Shown here piece by piece: positions 15,129-20,350 of a stretch of 20,350 bases of DNA (its first letter is position 1; each line of letters begins with the position of its first letter). The stretch is from JAFMKE01 sp037624485 (GTDB lineage Bacteria; Bacteroidota; Bacteroidia; Chitinophagales; UBA8649): positions 1 to 20,350 of the forward strand of contig JASJJC010000018.1 in assembly GCA_037624485.1 (NCBI GenBank), written 5' to 3'. The translations under genes were made by a program, and so were the position numbers. The notes under the pieces are model-generated. The model did not search any database and was not told where the DNA came from. It saw only the letters and a list, made by a program, of their open reading frames with translations.

Positions 15129-16196
15129 ATGATTCCAGGAATGGGAGCTGTAAATTCCAAACAACTTATTGCCTATTGTGGCAGTGCAGAAGCGGTATTT
15201 AAACAAAAGAGGAGTCATTTGCTGAAAATCCCCGGTATTGGCTTTAAAACTGCAGCGAGCATTTTGAATGCCAGTGTTTTTCAGCGTGTGCATCTCGAGC
15301 TAGAATTTTGCTTAGAGAATGAAGTAGAGATTATTCCATATAATGTCAAGGCTTTTCCAAAGCGACTACTTCATTGTCATGACAGCCCCTCGGTCTTGTA
15401 TAAAAAAGGGAAGTTAGATCTAAACTCAAGCAAAGTGTTAGCGATAGTAGGGACTCGAAAAGCCAGTAAAATTGGCTTGGATTTCGTTCAAGAGTTTGTG
15501 GAGGAAATTGCGCCCTTTAACATTCAAATAGTGAGTGGTATGGCGCTGGGGATAGATGCTCGAGCCCATCAGGCTGCATTAGCATATGATACCGATACCA
15601 TCGGAGTCTTAGGACATTCCTTATCCACGATCTATCCCCATAAAAACACAAATCTTGCGAAAGAAATGTTGCAAAAGGGTAGTGCATTGCTCAGCGAATA
15701 TCCCTCTGGTACTGAGATAATTCCTGCAAATTTTCCTATGAGAAACAGAATTGTAGCCGGCTTGTCTGACGCTACGATAGTTGTAGAGAGTGCGAGTAAG
15801 GGAGGCGCTTTAATAACGGCCAATTTAGCACACTCCTATAATAGAGATGTATTCGCTGTTCCGGGCAGATATAGTGATAAGTATGCTCGAGGATGCAATC
15901 GATTGATAAAAGATTTAAAAGCAAACCTTATCGAGAGTGCTGAAGATGTCCTCAATCAAATGGCCTGGTGCGATCAAGATAATAAGCTTAGAAAAGTACA
16001 ACGCAGTTTGGCATTGGATTTAAGTGAAGAGGAAAAAAGAGTGGTTGAATCGCTTCGACAAGCTGAATTTGCCGAAATGGATCAACTCCTTCAGCTTACG
16101 AATATGAAGCCTGGTAAATTATCGAATATTCTTTTAGAACTTGAGCTGAGGGGGGTGGTCTATGCATTACCAGGCAATCGTTTTTCACTTAACTAA
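15129..16196 (+). CDS. dprA: DNA processing protein DprA (start uncertain)
   Basis: 355 residues from the first ATG. DprA loads RecA onto incoming single-stranded DNA in transformation. A helix-hairpin-helix region (1-60) precedes the Rossmann domain: VGTRKAS (107-113), SGMALGIDARAH (136-147), NFPMRNRIVAGLS (201-213), GGALITA (225-231) and VFAVPG. A winged-helix domain closes the protein (about 298-352). The residues before the ATG in the same open frame (YHIALS) match the conserved N-terminus of DprA, so the true start is likely upstream, yet no ATG, GTG or TTG lies between there and the stop at 15081. The 3' end overlaps the convergent hydrolase gene by four bases. Confidence 0.92.
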   Translation: MIPGMGAVNSKQLIAYCGSAEAVFKQKRSHLLKIPGIGFKTAASILNASVFQRVHLELEFCLENEVEIIPYNVKAFPKRLLHCHDSPSVLYKKGKLDLNSSKVLAIVGTRKASKIGLDFVQEFVEEIAPFNIQIVSGMALGIDARAHQAALAYDTDTIGVLGHSLSTIYPHKNTNLAKEMLQKGSALLSEYPSGTEIIPANFPMRNRIVAGLSDATIVVESASKGGALITANLAHSYNRDVFAVPGRYSDKYARGCNRLIKDLKANLIESAEDVLNQMAWCDQDNKLRKVQRSLALDLSEEEKRVVESLRQAEFAEMDQLLQLTNMKPGKLSNILLELELRGVVYALPGNRFSLN

Positions 16197-17059
16197 GTAG
16201 CGTGCTTATGGAATTCAAAAAAATACTTCAAGACTAATTCAGGCGCTTCTAACTGAGGATAATGTCCTATTTTTTCTATCAATACCACATCTGGATTGGG
16301 TATTACCATCTTATAATGGTCAGCCATATGTTTGCCTGATATCGGATCCATTGCTCCATTAATTAGGCGCAAGGGAACAGTCGTTTTTTGAAGAGCGATA
16401 AGCCATCTATTCTCGTGGTCTATTCGGTCTTGCATATAATGGATAAGCAAATGGAAGACTTTCATACCGTCCTTGAGATTCATGAGATCCCAAAGTTGCT
16501 TTAACTCATTTTCGCTGGCTTGCGTATTCGGTCCAAAAATTTTTTGAAATGTGCGTTTGAACATGCTAAAATTGTACAAGCGAGCGATATACTTTCCAAG
16601 AGGTGTCATCAAAGCTCGTTGCACTGGACGCGGTTTATGAATACCTGGGAATAATCCGCCATTTAGAAGGCAGCAACTTTGGATTTGGAAAGAGAGCTCA
16701 CCATCCAATTGTCGGGCTAAAAGTTCATTAGCAACCGAATCCCCCTTGTCGTGTGCAAGTAGATGGCAGGTCGGTACGTTTAGTGTTTTTAGTAATACTT
16801 CTGCAATGTCAGCTTGCTGAAATATTTTGTAGGTGTTGTCTATGGGTTTATCTGAAAAGCCATATCCAATCATGTCAAAAGATATGACTTTAAATTTTGT
16901 AGTCAGTTTCTCTATGATTTTGTGCCAATCCCAAGAAGAAGTTGGAAATCCGTGAATGAGCAAGAGGGGGCTTCCAGAGCCATCGGTGCGATAGAAAATC
17001 TGATGTCCTTCAAATTTAAAATAATCACCACCAGCTCTCCATTTAGTTGGACTCATCAT
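16193..17059 (-). CDS. Alpha/beta hydrolase with Asp nucleophile, related to MEST
   Basis: 288 residues. An alpha/beta hydrolase fold with oxyanion loop HGFPTSSWDW (36-45), a nucleophile elbow AHDKGD in which Asp104 replaces serine, acid Asp238 (NGAMDP) and base His266 (IGHYPQLEAP). An Asp nucleophile points to epoxide hydrolase or dehalogenase chemistry rather than an esterase. The elbow plus 'LLNGGLFPGIHKP', 'IFGPNTQ' and 'HYPQLE' closely resemble vertebrate MEST (mesoderm-specific transcript), whose substrate is unknown. No signal peptide is seen. It is the last gene of the era operon, 7 bases after the DUF2279 gene, and its stop overlaps that of dprA. Confidence 0.88.
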   Translation of the reverse strand: MMSPTKWRAGGDYFKFEGHQIFYRTDGSGSPLLLIHGFPTSSWDWHKIIEKLTTKFKVISFDMIGYGFSDKPIDNTYKIFQQADIAEVLLKTLNVPTCHLLAHDKGDSVANELLARQLDGELSFQIQSCCLLNGGLFPGIHKPRPVQRALMTPLGKYIARLYNFSMFKRTFQKIFGPNTQASENELKQLWDLMNLKDGMKVFHLLIHYMQDRIDHENRWLIALQKTTVPLRLINGAMDPISGKHMADHYKMVIPNPDVVLIEKIGHYPQLEAPELVLKYFFEFHKHAT

Positions 17060-17066
17060 TGACGAT

Positions 17067-18056
17067 TTAATTTTTAAGTACGATAGCCTTGTTCCAATTT
17101 AGGTAAAACATCGGGTGAAAAACAATTTCTCCCCGGGTATTTACCTCCAATGCGGGCATCGGTGCTTTTACAATATTCATGATACGAAGTAGTGTTTTCC
17201 AGCCATGTTTTTTAGCGGGAATTTGTTCGAAATCTACATCTAATGAAAAGAAAAATCTTCGATACTGTTCGATGTCACTTCGATCAATTTCTGTTCCATT
17301 ATCATCTTCCCATTTGTTTTCAAAACCTCCATACATATCACCGCCCATATAGCCAAGAGACAAGGCTAACCAACTGGATTGAGGTCTGGGGTTATTCATA
17401 AAAAGACTTGGTGTAATAGATAGCCATATTGCTAAGCTGTTATAATCCTTTATAATTCGTTCTACTTTTCCAGAGCCGTATAGATCAATAGCTCTTTGCT
17501 CAAGCTGAGAGTCGGGATAAGTAACTTGATGAAAGCTGTATTTTGTTCGAATACGCTGTTCATCCCACAGCAGGTTTTGTGTTAATGCAAGACCGCTACC
17601 CAAGGCATTAAATCCAATATCACTTAAAGAAGCGCCCCATTTATCTGAAAACCCATCAAATATTTCAATTGAAGTTTGGAAGCCAAAACCCATTAGACTT
17701 CCATATATAGCGGATTTTTTAGCATCGACTCCTGCCCATCTGAGCATTTGAGTAGACCAAACACTTTCAAAATATGCTGTGTGCACATGCCCCATTTTAT
17801 CAACTTGTTTCCATTCTTTCACATCGTTAAAAAAATGGAAGTTTGTTCGGGGTGAATCTTTGTACCATATATAGTTTAGCCCAACCATTACGCCGGTGTA
17901 TGAGGTGGCTATTCCGGTCGAAAGACCTATGATTCGTTCTTTTTGAGGCGCAGGAGCAGTTGTAAAAAACTTCAGCTTTGAAGAGTCCTTTTGGCTAAAC
18001 AGAGGAGAAGTTGCATGTAAGCACAAGAGCAGTATTACAAAGGTATAAAGCTTCAT
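17067..18056 (-). CDS. DUF2279 (YfiM-like) exported protein
   Basis: 329 residues with a signal peptide (about 1-21, ending PLFSQ). The DUF2279 core is 'VDKMGHVHTAYFES' (85-98), 'RWAGVDAKKSAIYGSLMGF' and 'EIFDGFSDKWGASLSDIGFN' (131-150), a conserved set seen in predicted periplasmic or outer-membrane proteins of Bacteroidota; function unknown. The C-terminal half contains short amphipathic stretches that could be membrane strands. Its ATG overlaps the era stop codon (ATGA), so it is translationally coupled to era, a common arrangement in this phylum as far as I recall. Confidence 0.82.
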   Translation of the reverse strand: MKLYTFVILLLCLHATSPLFSQKDSSKLKFFTTAPAPQKERIIGLSTGIATSYTGVMVGLNYIWYKDSPRTNFHFFNDVKEWKQVDKMGHVHTAYFESVWSTQMLRWAGVDAKKSAIYGSLMGFGFQTSIEIFDGFSDKWGASLSDIGFNALGSGLALTQNLLWDEQRIRTKYSFHQVTYPDSQLEQRAIDLYGSGKVERIIKDYNSLAIWLSITPSLFMNNPRPQSSWLALSLGYMGGDMYGGFENKWEDDNGTEIDRSDIEQYRRFFFSLDVDFEQIPAKKHGWKTLLRIMNIVKAPMPALEVNTRGEIVFHPMFYLNWNKAIVLKN

Positions 18057-18943
18057 TCTTTATAACCAAAATGTTTAAGCATCAAATCATTATCTCTCCA
18101 GCCCTCTTTTACTTTAACAAAAAGTTCAAGGTAAACTTTCTTCCCTAAAAATATTTCTATGTCTTTGCGAGCTAGCGTACCTAGTTTTTTTATGGCGATA
18201 CCACCCTTACCTATAATTATAGATTTTTGAGTATCCCTTTCCGTGTATATAGTGGCTCTTATTTTGTCGATATGGTCTTCTTCAATAAACTCATCAATTT
18301 CCACTTGGCAGGAGTAAGGAATCTCTTGCTTGTATAGCTCGAGTAATTTACCTCGAATGATTTCTGTTACAAAAAACCGTTCATTTTTATCAGATATTTG
18401 GTCTTTATCGAAATAGACGGGTCCTTCCGGCAGGCCTGCCACAATCGTCGCAATAATAGCTTCAAGGTTGAATTTTTCTAATGCTGAGATGAACAAGACT
18501 TCTGCTTTCGGAAATACAGCTTTCCACAATTCAGCATATTCTTTGATTTCCTCTTCGTTTTTTGCCGTATCAATTTTATTGATCAGCAGAAGAACGGGAG
18601 TATCGCCTTTTGAAATAGGCGTATATAAATCAGCTTGTTTTTCCAAAGAAGCCCCGAGCTCTGTGAGGTATAAAAATATGTCAGCATCATCAAAAGTAGA
18701 TTTAACATACTTATTCATTTCTTCCTGCATTTTGTAGGCGGGCTTTTCAATAAATCCGGGAGTATCCGAGAATACGATTTGGTATTCTTCTTTACTTAGT
18801 ATGCCATGAATCCGATGCCTTGTAGTTTGTGCTTTTTTAGTAATTATGGATAATTTTTCACCTAATAAAGCATTCATGAGTGTTGATTTTCCAACATTGG
18901 GAAGACCTACGATATTAACAAATCCGGATTTGTGTATTTTCAT
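18053..18943 (-). CDS. era: GTPase Era
   Basis: 296 residues from Met at 18943. Era binds 16S rRNA and assists 30S subunit maturation. GTPase motifs: G1 GLPNVGKS (13-20), switch I 'TTRHRI' (40-45), G3 DTPG (60-63), G4 NKID (122-125), G5 SAL (153-155). The C-terminal KH domain has the GKGG loop (245-248) that contacts the 3' end of 16S rRNA. The frame is open 62 codons further up to a TTG at 19129, but that part has no similarity to Era and covers the GC-rich repeat segment, so it is excluded. A TATCTTTC sequence, one base off the -7 consensus, lies just before the ATG. First gene of a three-gene operon. Confidence 0.96.
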   Translation of the reverse strand: MKIHKSGFVNIVGLPNVGKSTLMNALLGEKLSIITKKAQTTRHRIHGILSKEEYQIVFSDTPGFIEKPAYKMQEEMNKYVKSTFDDADIFLYLTELGASLEKQADLYTPISKGDTPVLLLINKIDTAKNEEEIKEYAELWKAVFPKAEVLFISALEKFNLEAIIATIVAGLPEGPVYFDKDQISDKNERFFVTEIIRGKLLELYKQEIPYSCQVEIDEFIEEDHIDKIRATIYTERDTQKSIIIGKGGIAIKKLGTLARKDIEIFLGKKVYLELFVKVKEGWRDNDLMLKHFGYKE

Positions 18944-18964
18944 GGTCGAAAGATAGGTATAAAT

Positions 18965-19123
18965 TAAAAAAGCTCGAGTAAATTGCTTGGGCTTTCTGTA
19001 ATAAGTAGGATTAACTTCTTTTGCGGTGAGTGGCGGCATCATCCCCGATGTTTCAGGTTTACCTGAGTCCGGCAGCTGGAGGATGTGAGCCCAAGAGATA
19101 ACTTCGTAAAATAAAAAAAGCTC
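18965..19123. mobile_element. Candidate miniature element upstream of era
   Basis: The sequence TAAAAAAGCTC occurs at 18965-18975 and, with one extra A, at 19112-19123. The 136 bases between them are GC-richer than the surroundings (39 of 70 bases G or C at 19031-19100). They carry inverted repeats CTTGGGCT (18986-18993) / AGCCCAAG (19088-19095) and a central TCAGGT-TT-ACCTGA (19053-19066). Direct repeats outside and inverted repeats inside would fit a small non-autonomous insertion with a target-site duplication. A structured RNA is the main alternative. No transposase is present. Confidence 0.3.
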
Positions 19124-19260
19124 TAACAAAAGTTAAGGCTTTAGGAGTAGATAGCTTTATTGAAATATCGAACATAAGTTTAACTCCGAGAGATTTTTTA
19201 GAAACAATTTCAACAACACCGACCATCTTAAAATCTAAGAATTTACATCCATTTGTGTGA
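19102..19260 (+). pseudogene. 3' remnant of an unidentified gene
   Basis: A plus-strand frame of 52 codons ends at TGA 19258-19260 and reads like real protein (for example ALTKVKALGVDSFIEISN and LTPRDFLETISTTP), but has no ATG, GTG or TTG start. It begins at the right edge of the candidate insertion upstream of era. It faces the esterase gene, whose stop is 10 bases away. I take it for the C-terminal end of a gene whose 5' part was lost. No family is recognised. Confidence 0.35.
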
Positions 19261-19270
19261 CCTTTAATCC

Positions 19271-20158
19271 TTATCTCAATCCATTAATATCATATCTGGA
19301 CAGAAAGTTCCAAACCAATTCAGATGTATTCTGACCTTGATAAGTAGCGCTAAACCAAACATGATCTCCTTCTATAAATTTATAATGCTCAACAGAAACT
19401 GAGCGATCTCCTTGGTCATAGATAGAATGCTCAATAGATATTCCTCCGCTATTGTCAATACTTACAGTGGGTATTGTAATAGTATTGTTAAAATTAATCC
19501 AATAGTCTAACGTGCTTTGTGCAGAGTTCCAATCACTACTCCCATTATAGGGGAGAACAGCATCAGAGGTTCCATGAAGATGTACTATCGGCATGGGATG
19601 ACTTATAGAACCTGTACAATCTAACATTACACCGGAAACGGATGCCACCGCAGCAACTAAATCACTTTTATAATTGGCAAGTCCATATGCCATCATTCCT
19701 CCATTTGAGTATCCAGCAGCATAAATTCGTTCCATATCCAGATTGTACTGAGACGAAATCTCACTTATCATAGACTCAACAAATCCAAAATCATCAGCAT
19801 TACTTTTGTTGTCTCCACCTAATGGACAAGCGTTCCAATGAGATAAACCATCTAAACAACTACCTTGAGGATAGATTAAAATAAAAGTATCAGCTTCTGC
19901 CAATGAGCGCATATCTGCTTCTTGCATATAATCACTTGCACTGCCACCAAACCCGTGAAAATTAAGCATTAGTGGAACAGAAGATGTTCCATCATATGAA
20001 TTAGGTATGTATAAAACATATTCTCTATTGACACCATCGTGAACTATGGACTGTGCACTATTATTTGAGTAACATTCCTCTGGATCTTTATTATCATCTT
20101 TTTTACAACTACTAAGAATCGTTAGTAATAAAGTAAATAGTAAAAGTGGTTTTTTCAT
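19271..20158 (-). CDS. Secreted esterase lipoprotein of the LpqC / PHB depolymerase family
   Basis: 295 residues. Signal peptide with lipobox LSSC (Cys18), followed by KKDDNKD; a charged, acidic start of this kind is used for surface export of lipoproteins in Bacteroidota. The catalytic domain has the oxyanion loop HGFGG (68-72), nucleophile Ser151 in GYSNGG, Asp199 (HGTSDAVLPY) and His266 (EGDHVWF). This is the LpqC-type family that includes polyhydroxybutyrate depolymerases, feruloyl esterases and acetyl xylan esterases; four cysteines in the mature part after Cys18 (29, 101, 111, 181) may form disulphides. Substrate cannot be read from the sequence. A hairpin terminator upstream suggests it has its own promoter. 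Confidence 0.87.
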   Translation of the reverse strand: MKKPLLLFTLLLTILSSCKKDDNKDPEECYSNNSAQSIVHDGVNREYVLYIPNSYDGTSSVPLMLNFHGFGGSASDYMQEADMRSLAEADTFILIYPQGSCLDGLSHWNACPLGGDNKSNADDFGFVESMISEISSQYNLDMERIYAAGYSNGGMMAYGLANYKSDLVAAVASVSGVMLDCTGSISHPMPIVHLHGTSDAVLPYNGSSDWNSAQSTLDYWINFNNTITIPTVSIDNSGGISIEHSIYDQGDRSVSVEHYKFIEGDHVWFSATYQGQNTSELVWNFLSRYDINGLR

Positions 20159-20212
20159 CGGATTCTATTTTTTTTTCAAAACGGCGACTTCTTTTTATTA
20201 TTGCCCAAAAAT

Positions 20213-20248
20213 AAAAAAACGGTTACACTATAATAGTATAACCGTTTT
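20213..20248. terminator. Long hairpin with flanking A and T runs
   Basis: AAAACGGTTA (20216-20225) pairs with TAACCGTTTT (20239-20248). After one mismatch ACTA (20227-20230) pairs with TAGT (20234-20237) around a TAA loop. The A-run on the left gives a U-tract for leftward transcripts, so it probably ends a minus-strand gene lying to the right of the window. Confidence 0.75.
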
Positions 20249-20257
20249 ATTGTTTTA

Positions 20258-20273
20258 GTAGCGGGAACAGGAC
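20258..20273 (-). other. Fragment resembling the 3' end of a tRNA
   Basis: The minus strand reads AGTCCTGTTCCCGCTA, which looks like the 3' side of a T-arm plus acceptor stem and discriminator base. The matching 5' acceptor strand (AGCGGGA) and the T-stem partner are not found nearby, so this is not a complete tRNA. Chance is possible. Confidence 0.25.
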
Positions 20274-20350
20274 TATCCTTCATTTCATTTCGGATGGACC
20301 TAAATGGAGAATTAACAAAGAAAAGCTCAAACCACTTCGTGACCTTCCTT

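Noticed and set aside
18944..19129. N-terminal extension of Era by 62 residues from a TTG
   Set aside because: Era proteins begin close to the G1 motif. The extension crosses the repeat-rich segment and bears no similarity to Era.
20258..20350. Complete tRNA gene at the right edge
   Set aside because: No 5' acceptor strand, D-arm or anticodon arm can be folded with the 3'-end-like fragment.

Overview
The window looks like chromosomal DNA of a Bacteroidota bacterium (Flavobacteriia, Saprospiria or a close relative; I cannot place it more finely). The reasons are AT-rich DNA, start codons without Shine-Dalgarno sequences, repeated TAnnTTTG promoter elements just upstream of genes, several signal peptidase II lipoproteins, and gene families typical of the phylum (DUF2279 protein, DUF5684-type membrane protein, cyclophilin-FKBP fusion).

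Left part (1-2600) is accessory in character. All its genes are on the minus strand and none is housekeeping: a possible 28-residue membrane peptide, a coiled-coil protein with four exact-length 10-residue repeats followed by a perfect EF-hand loop, a short recombinase-like DNA-binding protein with a TTG start, a four-helix membrane protein and a small cysteine-rich lipoprotein.

Middle (2657-11465) is core metabolism and envelope proteostasis: ndk and nrnA (divergent), a two-gene operon of prolyl isomerase lipoproteins (an FKBP and a cyclophilin-FKBP fusion), a fatty acid hydroxylase close to alkylglycerol monooxygenase, tyrS and pcm on the minus strand, a phosphohexomutase on the plus strand and dtd facing it.

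Right part (11608-20158) holds a 1081-residue M1 metallopeptidase that appears fused to an Omp85-like outer-membrane barrel, then dprA on the plus strand. Next comes the minus-strand operon era / DUF2279 protein / MEST-like alpha/beta hydrolase, and finally a secreted esterase lipoprotein of the LpqC type. Between era and the esterase lies a short GC-richer segment with nested inverted repeats bounded by direct repeats, followed by an open frame with no start codon. I read this as a small insertion and a gene remnant. The far right edge carries a strong hairpin and a fragment resembling the 3' end of a tRNA.

I found no rRNA, complete tRNA, CRISPR array or intact transposase. The most unusual items are the M1-Omp85 fusion, the dual-family immunophilin, the MEST-like and AGMO-like enzymes, the EF-hand coiled-coil protein and the small candidate element next to era. 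I do not see a clear multi-gene defence or secretion system.
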